A stretch of 64,000 bases of DNA from Pseudoalteromonas phenolica (lineage in GTDB: Bacteria > Pseudomonadota > Gammaproteobacteria > Enterobacterales > Alteromonadaceae), in contig NZ_CP013188.1 in assembly GCF_001444405.1 (NCBI RefSeq), positions 248,001-312,000 on the forward strand. Direction: 5' to 3'. The position numbers and the translations under genes were made by a program. Below the pieces are notes generated by a model. That model ran no database searches, had not been told where the DNA came from, and saw only the letters and a program-made list of their open reading frames with translations. The stretch's first letter is position 1. Every line of letters begins with the position of its first letter. Positions 17,467 to 26,844 of the stretch are shown one piece after another.

Positions 17467-19329
17467 ATGCGTAAATTATCGACTCTAGCATTTGCTATCG
17501 GTGCAATTGTATCTGGTCAAGCTTTAGCTCAAGCAGAACTAAAACAAGTTTCTGCGAGCAAAGCTATTCCAAATCAATACATTGTAGTATTTAAAACGCC
17601 TTCCGTTTTAAATATTCAAAGCGCTGATGCTGTAGCAAGTTATGCTGAGCAAGCCAGCCAAAAACTCGTAAATAGCTATAACGTAGATGTATCACGCAAG
17701 TTTGCTGGTTCTTTAAACGGTGTAGTTGTGAGTGCATCTGCCAATCAAGTTCAAGATCTGCTCAACAACCCTGATGTTGACTATATTGAGCAAGATCAGA
17801 TTGTTAGCGTGTCTCCTCTAGCTGCAACCAATGTTGATCAAGGAAATGCGATTTGGGGCTTAGATCGTGTCGATCAACGTTCATTACCGCTTAACTCAAA
17901 CTATCATTATGACTTTGATGGTGCAGGTGTAACGGCTTATGTTATCGATACAGGTGTTCTAATTTCTCACAATGAGTTTGGTGGCCGAGCTTCGCATGGT
18001 TATGACTTCGTAGATAACGATGCAGATGCAACAGACTGTAATGGTCATGGCACACACGTTGCGGGCACAATTGGTGGTAGTCAGTATGGTGTGGCTAAAA
18101 ACGTTAATATTGTTGGTATCAAAGTATTAGGTTGTTCTGGTTCAGGTACTAACTCAGGCGTTATTGCTGGTGTTGATTGGGTAAAAAACAATGCATCTGG
18201 CCCATCTGTTGCGAACATGAGTTTAGGTGGTGGTGTTTCACAAGCACTTGATGATGCTGTTAACTCAGCGGTAGCCGCTGGCGTGACTTTCGTTGTAGCA
18301 GCTGGTAACGATAACTCTAATGCTTGTAACTACTCGCCTGCACGTGCTGCTGATGCGATTACTGTGGGTTCAACAACGAGCAGTGACAGCCGTTCGAGCT
18401 TCTCTAACTACGGTAGTTGTTTAGATATTTACGCACCAGGATCAAGCATTAAGTCAGCTTGGTACAACTCTAATACTTCAACGAATACTATTAGTGGTAC
18501 ATCAATGGCTGCACCTCATGTTGCAGGTGTTGCTGCGCTTTATCTTGATGAAGATAGTAGTCGTACGCCAGCCCAAATTGATTCTCTTTTAAGTAGTCGT
18601 AGCTCCAAGAATAAAGTAAGTGATGCCAAATCAGGTTCACCAAATGAACTACTTTATAGCCTAGCAGGTGATGGTGGTCCAGTTGACCCTGTTGACCCAG
18701 ACCCAGCACTTGAAGATGGTGTTGCTGTAAGTATTTCTGGAGGTGCAGGTTCTGAAAGCTTCTATACATTCGAAGTTCCATCTGGTACTGAAGGTGTCGT
18801 GTTTAGTATGACAGGTGGTTCAGGCGATGCAGATATCTATGTCCAACAAGGTACAAAGCCTACTCAATCTTCATATACCTGTCGTCCATACAAAAATGGC
18901 AATGAAGAGACTTGTACTTTTAATAACCCAATGACTGGTACATGGCACGTAATGGTGCGTGGCTATAGTGCTTACTCAGGTGTTTCACTTAAAGCACAGA
19001 CTTCTTCCGGAAGTGGCTGCGGCTCAAACTGTTTAGAGAACGGTGTACCTGAAACGAACCTATCAGGCTCTCGCAACTCTGAAGTTATTTACACCATTGA
19101 TGTGCCAGCAGGTGTTACGCTTTCAGTGAATACATCTGGTGGTTCTGGCGATGCTGATCTTTATGTTCGTAAAGACTCTGCACCAACAACAAGCACCTAT
19201 GATTGCCGCCCTTACCGTAGTGGTAACAATGAAAGTTGTAGCTTAAGTTCTGGTACAGGCGGAACGTACTACATCATGCTTCGTGGTTATAGTGCTTATA
19301 ATGGTCTGACACTACAAGCAAGTTACTAA
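17467..19329 (+). CDS. Secreted subtilisin-like serine protease with two PPC domains
   Basis: A 620-residue extracellular protease of family S8. Order: signal peptide (1-21), inhibitor I9 propeptide (about 35-115), proteinase-K-like catalytic domain (about 125-400) with Asp161 (VIDTG), His194 (NGHGTHVAGT) and Ser346 (GTSMAAPH), a proline-aspartate linker near residue 405, and two pre-peptidase C-terminal (PPC) domains (about 420-510 and 530-615) containing DADIYV/DADLYV and CRPY motifs. PPC domains are usually removed after secretion, probably by the type II pathway. It degrades proteins outside the cell. Its PPC sequences strongly resemble that of the lysyl-endopeptidase-like protease in this window. 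Confidence 0.93.
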   Translation: MRKLSTLAFAIGAIVSGQALAQAELKQVSASKAIPNQYIVVFKTPSVLNIQSADAVASYAEQASQKLVNSYNVDVSRKFAGSLNGVVVSASANQVQDLLNNPDVDYIEQDQIVSVSPLAATNVDQGNAIWGLDRVDQRSLPLNSNYHYDFDGAGVTAYVIDTGVLISHNEFGGRASHGYDFVDNDADATDCNGHGTHVAGTIGGSQYGVAKNVNIVGIKVLGCSGSGTNSGVIAGVDWVKNNASGPSVANMSLGGGVSQALDDAVNSAVAAGVTFVVAAGNDNSNACNYSPARAADAITVGSTTSSDSRSSFSNYGSCLDIYAPGSSIKSAWYNSNTSTNTISGTSMAAPHVAGVAALYLDEDSSRTPAQIDSLLSSRSSKNKVSDAKSGSPNELLYSLAGDGGPVDPVDPDPALEDGVAVSISGGAGSESFYTFEVPSGTEGVVFSMTGGSGDADIYVQQGTKPTQSSYTCRPYKNGNEETCTFNNPMTGTWHVMVRGYSAYSGVSLKAQTSSGSGCGSNCLENGVPETNLSGSRNSEVIYTIDVPAGVTLSVNTSGGSGDADLYVRKDSAPTTSTYDCRPYRSGNNESCSLSSGTGGTYYIMLRGYSAYNGLTLQASY

Positions 19330-19361
19330 GAATTTAAATCCAATCAATTAAGTCGTTAGGT

Positions 19362-19397
19362 AAAAGCGCATGGAGCTATTAACTCTGTGCGCTTTTT
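19362..19397 (+). terminator. Intrinsic terminator after the subtilase
   Basis: AAAAGCGCA (19362-19370) pairs with TGCGCTTTT (19388-19396) around a 17-base loop that can pair further (GGAG with CTC), followed by a T-rich tail. Confidence 0.8.
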
Positions 19398-19616
19398 ATT
19401 TTTTATCATTTTAAATAGTTACAATCTTAATAAAGGCATTTCAATTCATTTTTCGTTGAGCGGATTAATACCGTGTTTTGATGAAAATCGTGTTTAAAAT
19501 AAGGATTACGATTCAGTTTTAGCTAAAATGTTAACAGTGCTATTGCTTAGGCTTCATATTTCTACCTTAATTCCATATTAGGCTTGTTTTGATAGGCGTA
19601 TATCGTCTGGAATTCA

Positions 19617-21764
19617 GTGAAATATAGCTTTCGAAAACTTAAATACAGATTGGAAAACAACGTGCGTGTAAAAGATCCTTGGGATAATCAGTTAACAAAA
19701 CCTCTACTCACCTTATTTTTATTCATTTCTGTCTGTGGTTTTATCATAAATAGTTTTTATCAAATCCAGCAGACACGGTCTTTTAGTGAAGATGTTCGTG
19801 CACAAGTTAAAGCTCAGACTCTGAATGCAGCAGCTGAAGTGGGCGAAGAACTCGAAAAAATAATGACAAGTGTAGATAGGTTTGCGCGAGAAGTGACTGC
19901 AACGCCAGATAAAACATTTGTGCTGAAATTATTAGAAGATGAATTTGCTGTCAATGAAGACATTTACTCTCTAAATGTGACGTTTCACCCATATCAGTAT
20001 CAGCATAACGTTCGTTATTTTAGTCCTTATTTTGAAAGGTTAACGGGTATAGAGCGTAAATATAACTTAGTTGATTATGACAAGCCTTATAAAGAATTTA
20101 GTTGGTATCACAGGCCTTTAAAAGAAGGGCCAATTTGGACTGAGCCATATTACGAGCCACAAAACAATGTGTTGATGACTACGTATTCTGTTCCTTTCTA
20201 TCAATATAAAAATGCAAAACGAGAAGGAAAATTGCCTTTAGGGGTTGTACCCTCTGATATATCGTTAGATCATTTAACGGCTTCACTAAAAGAGCTTGAT
20301 TTGGGATTAGGTGGCTACGGTATTTTGTTTTCCGAACAACAAAACTTAATTTCTCATCCTGTTTTTAGTCACGTTCGAGAAATGGAGAATTTAGGTGATT
20401 TAGTCTCAGAAACAGAGTTTGCTTATCTATCTAAGATCGCAGGCTGCTTTGAAAAAGATTTAGATTACCTATTCTTTAATGGTGAAACACTAGACAACAG
20501 TGAACATTATGCCGCTTGTACGAAGGTCCCGCATACGAATTGGACCTTGATCACGCGGATGTCTTCTGACATGTTTTATATGGACAGAGACGAACGACGC
20601 CAAAATAATATCCATATTATTGCGTGGGGAGCAGCCTCGTTTATCTTTCTTATTTTATTAATGACGAAAATAAGAAAGCTAACTTGGACACAAAATAACA
20701 TACTTTTGTCAGTAACGCTGATTTTGAGTACTTCGTTAGTGCTTGAATTTGCAAGAAGTTTTAAAACTCTTGAACAAACTGACAATGTAGTGATCACAAC
20801 ACAAGCTCAAAGAGAGGCATTTTCATCAAGTTATAGTGACAGAATGGAAACAATGCATGTTGCAACACCAGAGTATGTGGCAACGGGTTTGTATGTCGAG
20901 TCTCTTGAATTTGTAAATGCTAATAACGTGCATTTGACAGGGCATGCTTGGCAAAAGCTAAGCGCTTCTCAGAAAACGTCTGTTGAACCCAAATTAGCTT
21001 TCAATCACACCGTTAATAGTAAAATTGAAGAAGCTTATCGACAGGATTTAAAGGATGGAGGTTTGTTAGTAGGCTGGCGCTTCTCTATAGAAACAAGACA
21101 GCAGTTTGATTACAGCAAATACCCATTTGATCATAAGAGTATAGAGCTGAGTTTTAATGAAGCTGATATGGGGGGTAATGTCATTTTGGTACCTGACCTA
21201 GAGTCTTATGAGAAACTATCAAAAATGGACAACCCAGCTGTATCCCCTGACATAGTGCTTGATGAGTGGTTGTTAAAGAGTAGTTATTTCAAATATCGAT
21301 TTGAGAGTTACAACACCGATTTTGGTCTTGATACATTTTTTAATCAAAATGTCGCGCCTGAACTTAACTATAACATCAATATTGAACGTGAGTTTATCGG
21401 ACCATTTGTAACGACCTTACTGCCAGTAATGGTTATGGTATGCCTGCTTTATGCATGCGTTGTAAGTATGAAGTACACGCCTTATGGTGACTTGCGTAAC
21501 AATATCACCGCAGTTGTATTTACGATTTTGCTTGCCCATTACAGTATTAGAGAGCACCTACAAATTGATGAAGTTGTCTATTTTGAGATCTTTTACTTCT
21601 TACTCTATTTGGTATCTTCTTTGTTTATGCTGATTGCGCATCAATATTACAAAGCAAAAGAAGAAACTGGTGATGGGCGTATTTATAAACGCTTAGCTAA
21701 TATTTGGTTTTGGCCTGTGATGACAATTTCAATTTTTATCATCACGATACTGACCTATTATTAA
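19617..21764 (+). CDS. Cache sensor fused to a pentameric ligand-gated ion-channel-like protein
   Basis: A 715-residue membrane protein. Residues 28-49 form a membrane helix, about 50-325 a periplasmic Cache-like domain (FSWYHRPLKEGPIWTEPYYE), 331-350 and 360-378 two helices. Residues about 385-592 resemble the extracellular beta-sandwich of pentameric ligand-gated channels: VATGLYVESLEFV, HLTGHAWQKL, and YPFDHKSIELSF (502-513), the counterpart of the Cys/Pro-loop. Four helices follow: M1 593-617 with a conserved-type proline (LLPVM), M2 about 625-645, M3 653-676, M4 695-715. It may be a chemically gated cation or anion channel. It stands alone between terminators. The channel assignment is my reading from sequence pattern and topology, not a search. 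Start codon GTG at 19617 or an ATG nearby is not fully settled. Confidence 0.6.
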   Translation: MKYSFRKLKYRLENNVRVKDPWDNQLTKPLLTLFLFISVCGFIINSFYQIQQTRSFSEDVRAQVKAQTLNAAAEVGEELEKIMTSVDRFAREVTATPDKTFVLKLLEDEFAVNEDIYSLNVTFHPYQYQHNVRYFSPYFERLTGIERKYNLVDYDKPYKEFSWYHRPLKEGPIWTEPYYEPQNNVLMTTYSVPFYQYKNAKREGKLPLGVVPSDISLDHLTASLKELDLGLGGYGILFSEQQNLISHPVFSHVREMENLGDLVSETEFAYLSKIAGCFEKDLDYLFFNGETLDNSEHYAACTKVPHTNWTLITRMSSDMFYMDRDERRQNNIHIIAWGAASFIFLILLMTKIRKLTWTQNNILLSVTLILSTSLVLEFARSFKTLEQTDNVVITTQAQREAFSSSYSDRMETMHVATPEYVATGLYVESLEFVNANNVHLTGHAWQKLSASQKTSVEPKLAFNHTVNSKIEEAYRQDLKDGGLLVGWRFSIETRQQFDYSKYPFDHKSIELSFNEADMGGNVILVPDLESYEKLSKMDNPAVSPDIVLDEWLLKSSYFKYRFESYNTDFGLDTFFNQNVAPELNYNINIEREFIGPFVTTLLPVMVMVCLLYACVVSMKYTPYGDLRNNITAVVFTILLAHYSIREHLQIDEVVYFEIFYFLLYLVSSLFMLIAHQYYKAKEETGDGRIYKRLANIWFWPVMTISIFIITILTYY

Positions 21765-21772
21765 ATGAAAAG

Positions 21773-21796
21773 ACCTGCACTTGTGCAGGTTTTTTT
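21773..21796 (+). terminator. Intrinsic terminator after the Cache/channel gene
   Basis: ACCTGCAC and GTGCAGGT form a perfect 8-bp stem with a 2-base loop, followed by seven T. On the other strand the stem is followed by CTTTT, so it may also serve the convergent LRR lipoprotein gene. Confidence 0.88.
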
Positions 21797-21803
21797 ATTA
21801 TTA

Positions 21804-22694
21804 CTAATACTTAAGTTCTTTTATCCAATTTAGTGTTTTCAAGTAGCGCTTAGTTTCATCAGTCAGAGGGTTTTCAGTCAAAAAAACTCGGTTGAGTTTT
21901 AAATTTGCGTCAAGATTGATATGTGAAATTAAATTATCTGACAGTGATAATTGGGACAACTCGGGAGAGTGGCTAAAGTCTACTTTAGAAAGTTTATTTT
22001 TATCTAGCCAAATTGTTTCAAGCTTTGGCAGGTGAATGGTTAATTTTTCAAGGCTCTGGTTACGATACGTGACAGTTTTAAGCTCAGGGTGATTAGTTAA
22101 CTCAAAGTTTGGCTGAACAGTTTTATTTTCTATTAAAGAGAGTTTAATAAGTTTTGAGTTATTCGACAGATCAAAGTATTCGATTTCTGTCCAGCCTATT
22201 GTTAAGTCTTTAATTTCAGTATTTAAACTCAAATCTAGGTTTGTGATATTAGTGAAAGTGATATCGAGAGTTTCTAGGTTATTCAGAGCAGAAACATCGA
22301 AATAATTTATAACAACATTATTTAGCCTCAAATATTTTATTTGGTTAGTGCTCGAATATGACAATGTATCAATTAATACATTATCAAGAGCCAGAGATTG
22401 AAGCTTAGGAAACCAACCTGAATTGATGCTTAAAGCAAGTCTTCTTTCTAACGTGATGTCATCGCTTAGCGTTAGATCTTCTAAATTTTCGAGTATTGTT
22501 AGTTCACTGAGATCACCATTAATAAAGTGAGTCATATTACAAATTACAGTTTTAACTTTTGCTGGTTTATCTATTTTCTTTATATCAAACCCCTCAGACG
22601 GGCAAACATATAAGGAAGGTTCTTCTTCAGTTGGTGAGCCGCCACAAGCGACAAGGAAAACAGAGGCATATACGAGAGGGGGAATGCTTTTCAA
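21804..22694 (-). CDS. Leucine-rich-repeat lipoprotein
   Basis: A 296-residue protein with a lipoprotein signal (lipobox LVAC, cysteine 17) and about nine leucine-rich repeats of roughly 21 residues from residue 55 on (LENLEDLTLSD, FPKLQSLALDN, NQIKYLRLNN, LNNLETLDI, HPELKTVTYRN, LPKLETIWLDKNKL, SPELSQLSLSDNLI). It is probably attached to the outer membrane and makes protein or surface contacts. The gene stands alone, convergent with the Cache/channel gene and separated from the protease upstream by that gene's terminator. No specific partner can be named. Confidence 0.7.
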   Translation of the reverse strand: MKSIPPLVYASVFLVACGGSPTEEEPSLYVCPSEGFDIKKIDKPAKVKTVICNMTHFINGDLSELTILENLEDLTLSDDITLERRLALSINSGWFPKLQSLALDNVLIDTLSYSSTNQIKYLRLNNVVINYFDVSALNNLETLDITFTNITNLDLSLNTEIKDLTIGWTEIEYFDLSNNSKLIKLSLIENKTVQPNFELTNHPELKTVTYRNQSLEKLTIHLPKLETIWLDKNKLSKVDFSHSPELSQLSLSDNLISHINLDANLKLNRVFLTENPLTDETKRYLKTLNWIKELKY

Positions 22695-22764
22695 CTAATG
22701 TGTCCTTTCATTTTACAAATGTCGTAATATACATTGTTCCTTTTAATGATCTAGTTAAATTATA

Positions 22765-22796
22765 AAAGGCGACCACATATCCAAATGGTCGCCTTT
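22765..22796 (-). terminator. Intrinsic terminator after the lysyl-endopeptidase-like gene
   Basis: AAAGGCGACCA (22765-22775) pairs perfectly with TGGTCGCCTTT (22786-22796) around a 10-base loop. Read on the minus strand it is followed by TTTTATAATTT. Confidence 0.87.
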
Positions 22797-22821
22797 GCTA
22801 GCAGTTGTTAATAAAGGAAAT

Positions 22822-24645
22822 TTAGTTAGCTGTAGCCGTTAAGCTCACGCCGCTATAAGCGTTATAGCCCCTAAGCATAACGTGGTATCTACCTGCACCA
22901 GAACTTACAGTACATGTTTCTTCATTACCCCAGCGATAAGGTCGGCAATCATAAGTTGTTCGAGTTGGCTCACTACCTTTACGCACATATAAATCAACAT
23001 CACCTGAGCCGCCTGTTATCACAATGGTTGCACCTGACATGCTTTCAGGAACATCAAAATAGAAGAATTGTTCATTGTTTCTAGCACCACTTAAATCAAC
23101 TTTAGCAACACCATCTTTAAGTAGTTTAGGGTCCGAACCATCATCGACGGCTAGAGTATAGGTTTTGCTTGCTGTCGCACCTGTTTCATCAGTAATCGTA
23201 AGCATTGCAGAGAATTGACCTGCTGAAGCGTAAGTGTGGCTTACATTAGCGCCAAAACCGTTAGCAGAGCCATCACCGTATTGCCACTCGTATTGTGTGA
23301 TTGCACCATTTGGTGATGTTGAGCGACTTCCATCAAATGTACAGCTAAGTAAGTTACAGTTAATATCAAAGTCGGCGATAGGTAGCGGATCCACCGAACC
23401 ATTATCTCCTGATGGTATTTGGCCATTGAAGTGGCTTGAAACCTGAGGCCAAATTAAACTGATTTTAGCGCCTTTGTTTGTACATCCACCCAAATGATGA
23501 AGTGCAATAACATTGTTCGTTGCAGCAGCAAGTACGGGAGAACCTGAAGAGCCACCAATCGTATCACAGTAATAACCTAAGTCAGTACCTGTGCCACGGC
23601 CATTGGCGTTTGCATTGTTCACAGAGCAAAGACCGTTGCTGTCTCTGTCAGATTCAATCGACAGTTCCTTTGGATTACCAGAGCCATGCTGAGGAATGTA
23701 AATACGCTCGCCTTGAGTTGCATCGCGCACATCTAGCCCAAAATAACCAAATGGTGCAGCTTTTGCAAAATCATTAATGGTAAATAACGTATAGTCGAGA
23801 GTGTAATCTGTTTTTAACAGATCTTTACCTGTGACCTTAACAACACTCTCTAGGGTATTTCCATCACAACTAGTATGTTGATAGTTAAACCATACTTCTG
23901 TATTTGCCAGTTCAGACGCTGATTCAACACAGTGGTTATTGGTGAACATGCGGTTATCACTGCCTACGCGCCAGCCAGTACATAAGCCACTACCATTCAT
24001 TAGTAATCGAGCAACAGGGCGAGAGCGTTCAAACTCTGTAGGGTTTGAATTAGCCCAGCACTGCACATCTCGACGTTCCATAGCACCACAAGTAGAAGCA
24101 ATACCTACATCGGTTTCAATAGACCCAGTGAAGTCATTTTCTGTGCCATGGAAGTAACTATCGATTTCAGCATCTGCAAGTGCGATTTGGCTTTGCGCAG
24201 CAAAGGTATTATTAATTTGGCCGGGTGTGTATTCGACAATTACTTTGTCTGCTGAGACTGACATAGCATAAAACGATGAAATCCCATCATCACCCTGCGC
24301 TTTTGTTGCGGTACTCATATTGAACTCAGTGTATTCATAACGCTCGCTACCATCCTCAGAGCGCACGACAAGTTTGCCGCCATTCTGCAAGTTGATATTT
24401 TTAAAGTGCAGTTTGATGTAACTGGCATTCGGATGTGAAACCGTTTGTGTAATGACTGTTTGGTTCACAGTGTTTGCAGTTGCGAACTGACTATTAAGCG
24501 GCAGGTTAAGCTGAGCTGCTTTACCTATTGTGGTTTTTTGCGCTTGAGATGTGTACTTCATCATTTGTGCTTCTGTCAGAGGTGCTTGGGCAGCTACAGA
24601 CAGTGAAACCGCACTTAAAAGCGGTAAGATGTGGCGTGCTTTCAT
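22822..24645 (-). CDS. Secreted lysyl-endopeptidase-like serine protease with PKD and PPC domains
   Basis: A 607-residue exported protease. Signal peptide (1-19), a pro-region to about 185, then a trypsin-like S1 domain resembling Achromobacter protease I: FTNNHC (His238), DYTL (Asp284) and GGSSGSPV (Ser367). A PKD domain follows (about 423-501, EWQYGDGS) and one PPC domain (about 510-607, DVDLYV, CRPY). It probably hydrolyses extracellular proteins; cleavage after lysine is the family habit, not proved here. The second ATG (24645) is chosen because AAGGA lies seven bases before it but only one base before the first ATG at 24651. It is a neighbour of the subtilase and chitinase in a degradation zone. 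Confidence 0.87.
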   Translation of the reverse strand: MKARHILPLLSAVSLSVAAQAPLTEAQMMKYTSQAQKTTIGKAAQLNLPLNSQFATANTVNQTVITQTVSHPNASYIKLHFKNINLQNGGKLVVRSEDGSERYEYTEFNMSTATKAQGDDGISSFYAMSVSADKVIVEYTPGQINNTFAAQSQIALADAEIDSYFHGTENDFTGSIETDVGIASTCGAMERRDVQCWANSNPTEFERSRPVARLLMNGSGLCTGWRVGSDNRMFTNNHCVESASELANTEVWFNYQHTSCDGNTLESVVKVTGKDLLKTDYTLDYTLFTINDFAKAAPFGYFGLDVRDATQGERIYIPQHGSGNPKELSIESDRDSNGLCSVNNANANGRGTGTDLGYYCDTIGGSSGSPVLAAATNNVIALHHLGGCTNKGAKISLIWPQVSSHFNGQIPSGDNGSVDPLPIADFDINCNLLSCTFDGSRSTSPNGAITQYEWQYGDGSANGFGANVSHTYASAGQFSAMLTITDETGATASKTYTLAVDDGSDPKLLKDGVAKVDLSGARNNEQFFYFDVPESMSGATIVITGGSGDVDLYVRKGSEPTRTTYDCRPYRWGNEETCTVSSGAGRYHVMLRGYNAYSGVSLTATAN

Positions 24646-24813
24646 TATCATATCCTTACAATTACTTGTTTATGGTTTTGGGAACCGAGAATAAAAGTAG
24701 CGCATATTAATCGCCGTGTAAAATATTTGTTAATTTATTTTAACTTTAATTTTACATTAGGTGTTTTTACAATCTCTTTTGCAAGCGAGTGGTTGAAAAG
24801 TAAAGAAAACAAA

Positions 24814-24850
24814 AAAAGATGATTGATAACATAATTATCAATCATCTTTT
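24814..24850. terminator. Bidirectional terminator-like hairpin
   Basis: AAAAGATGATTGATAA and its exact complement TTATCAATCATCTTTT flank a 5-base loop, giving a perfect 16-bp stem with A/T tails on both sides. It follows the chitinase gene (minus strand) and lies upstream of the lysyl-endopeptidase-like gene. Confidence 0.8.
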
Positions 24851-24908
24851 GGGTAGTTCAATAAGGAGTATCAGTACTTATACTTACTCATTAACTGGCG
24901 AACGCAGC

Positions 24909-26345
24909 TTATTTGACTATAGCCCAAGGACCGCCATCCGCTTTAGGTTGATCGCCTTGTGTCCACCATTTCGCGGTGTAAATGGCATTATTAAAACTGA
25001 CTTTGTCACCTTTTAGATAAACTTTTGTGGCATCCCATGCTGCAATACCATCTACTGGTGGCTTGTCTTTAGGTGGATCAAGCTTTTCTACCACAGTTAC
25101 ATTTGGCCAATTAACATGCGATTGATAAAAATTAGTCACACACTTTTCATAATCGCCTGGTACTAGCGCCGAATAAGCAGTTTGATATCCCACTAATTTA
25201 CACTCGAAAGACTGACCTCCAGGGCGGTCAGAGTGATAAGTCCAATCTGCTTCCCAGTTTGTGTAAAGTACATCCGCAGAGCCGTTGAGATTTAAGCTAC
25301 CAAAAGGCGTTTGCTGCCAACAGGTATTTTCTTCGTCTGCTTCGATTGGAATGTTGTAATAGTTTGACAAACCTTCCCAGTAACGAATACGGTTAACTGG
25401 CTGACCTTTAGTACGGTTTTGCTCGCCACATTCAATGCCACCATTTATCACATTAATGGTGGTACCAAACCCATAGCCAATGCCGGCAGCGAGCTCTTTT
25501 TGAGAGGGAACCCATGTTCGGTCGATAACATGCAACATGGCAGGCTTAGGCGCTTGAGGTGTTAAGAAAAACCAAATAGCTGAAGCTAAGTTAAGCCAAG
25601 AGTCGGCAACTAAGCCTGGATTGTTGAGCAATACAGTCGCATCGCCATTGAACATCACCTCGGAAAAAGCCCCATAATTGAAGTGATAAGAAAGTTGCTT
25701 AGCACCTCGACCAAAATAACCTTGACCATCAGCACATGGCCAGCGACGGTTTTGCCAGTCGTTTTGTCCACACCCTGTCGTGTAACCTGGTTGACCTTCA
25801 GACCACCCCATTTCACGTACATGCACTAAAGCTTGTTGCCATTCTTCAAGTTGTTGTGGGTTGTCAGAAATATTATCTTTGGCAATATGTCCGCCAGTTT
25901 CTTGCGCAAAGTGAGCAAACGCCGTAATGATTGATTTCTTACAAATGGCATCAGAGTCTCGGCCGTCTGTATATTCTCCACAAAAAGCAGGGAATTTACC
26001 TATGGCACGTAAGAAACGAGTGTAGGTATATTCAGGGGCAGCCATACCCGTTAAAAAATCCCATTCTTGCTGACCAAACACACGTTCAACTCGCTTCACA
26101 TTTTCAGGGTTGCTAGCATTGTTAGGCGTGATCGCTTCAACAATACTGTTGTCGCGTGTTTCGAGCGCTTTGGCCCAAATTTGATACATAGGATCTGAAG
26201 CTTTTGCATCACGGGCGGCGTTTATTTCTTGGCGAGATAACAAGTAGCCGTTCGGGTTATTTGGATCTTCTACAATGGTTAACGCGTTAGCCGAAGCAAT
26301 TAAACCAACTTGCAAAGCAAGTAGTTTGAGAGAATGGGTTTTCAT
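24909..26345 (-). CDS. Secreted GH19 chitinase with a chitin-binding module
   Basis: A 478-residue exported enzyme. Signal peptide (about 1-21), then a GH19 catalytic domain: FAHFAQETGGH with the likely acid Glu149, GYFGRGAKQLSYHFNYG, and NPGLVADSWLNLASAIWFF, all standard family-19 blocks. A C-terminal CBM5/12-type module (about 430-478, AWDATKVYLKGDKVSF, AKWWTQGDQP) has the exposed tryptophan pair that binds chitin. It cleaves beta-1,4 N-acetylglucosamine links in crustacean or fungal chitin. The start at 26345 is supported by AAAGGA just upstream; a longer frame to 26366 lacks a site. A terminator lies after the stop. Confidence 0.92.
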   Translation of the reverse strand: MKTHSLKLLALQVGLIASANALTIVEDPNNPNGYLLSRQEINAARDAKASDPMYQIWAKALETRDNSIVEAITPNNASNPENVKRVERVFGQQEWDFLTGMAAPEYTYTRFLRAIGKFPAFCGEYTDGRDSDAICKKSIITAFAHFAQETGGHIAKDNISDNPQQLEEWQQALVHVREMGWSEGQPGYTTGCGQNDWQNRRWPCADGQGYFGRGAKQLSYHFNYGAFSEVMFNGDATVLLNNPGLVADSWLNLASAIWFFLTPQAPKPAMLHVIDRTWVPSQKELAAGIGYGFGTTINVINGGIECGEQNRTKGQPVNRIRYWEGLSNYYNIPIEADEENTCWQQTPFGSLNLNGSADVLYTNWEADWTYHSDRPGGQSFECKLVGYQTAYSALVPGDYEKCVTNFYQSHVNWPNVTVVEKLDPPKDKPPVDGIAAWDATKVYLKGDKVSFNNAIYTAKWWTQGDQPKADGGPWAIVK

Positions 26346-26844
26346 AATGGTTCCTTTGAATCGCATGTTTCTAAAATGGGTTTGTTTAACCTATTTTTAA
26401 CATTAGATGGCAAATGACATCGCTGTCAAGTTGATGTGTTAAGGATTGTAAAATTCTTAATTACAGATAAAAAGGAGGTTAGACAGGTGTCATAGGAAAT
26501 AATTTATAATTGCGTTTTTTGAGGTTTTTTGCATAAAAAAGAATTCTAATAGCCCTCTAGTTATTCGAGAAATAGATCATTTTTATATTTATAATCTAAT
26601 ATATTTCAGCTGTTTATTGCTTTTGTTGTTTTCGATGCATCTAGTGATTTGAAGAATGCGAATGTAACGTAAATAGTGTGTTTATTGAAATAATTAATGT
26701 GTGGCTTATTGATTGTAATTATTTGTCACGGAGAATTAATATTCAAATAGAAGACTGAATAGTATAAATTTTGATTGTGGTCGTACCAGTTTATCTGTGA
26801 TATAAAAACATTCTCATATTTGGTTTCTACATTAGGCTTTTATT
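26346..26844. other. AT-rich divergent intergenic region
   Basis: About 500 bases between the chitinase (minus) and the thioesterase (plus). No supported gene. A perfect minus-strand TTGACA is read at 26429-26424, with a weak TAATGT-like element 18 bases downstream, a possible chitinase promoter; TGACA/TGTCA half-sites with a 4-base gap overlap it and could be an operator. Confidence 0.35.

Noticed and set aside
23241..24157. Several short plus- and minus-frame ORFs inside the lysyl-endopeptidase-like gene
   Set aside because: Shadows of a gene whose catalytic residues and domains are all in one frame.
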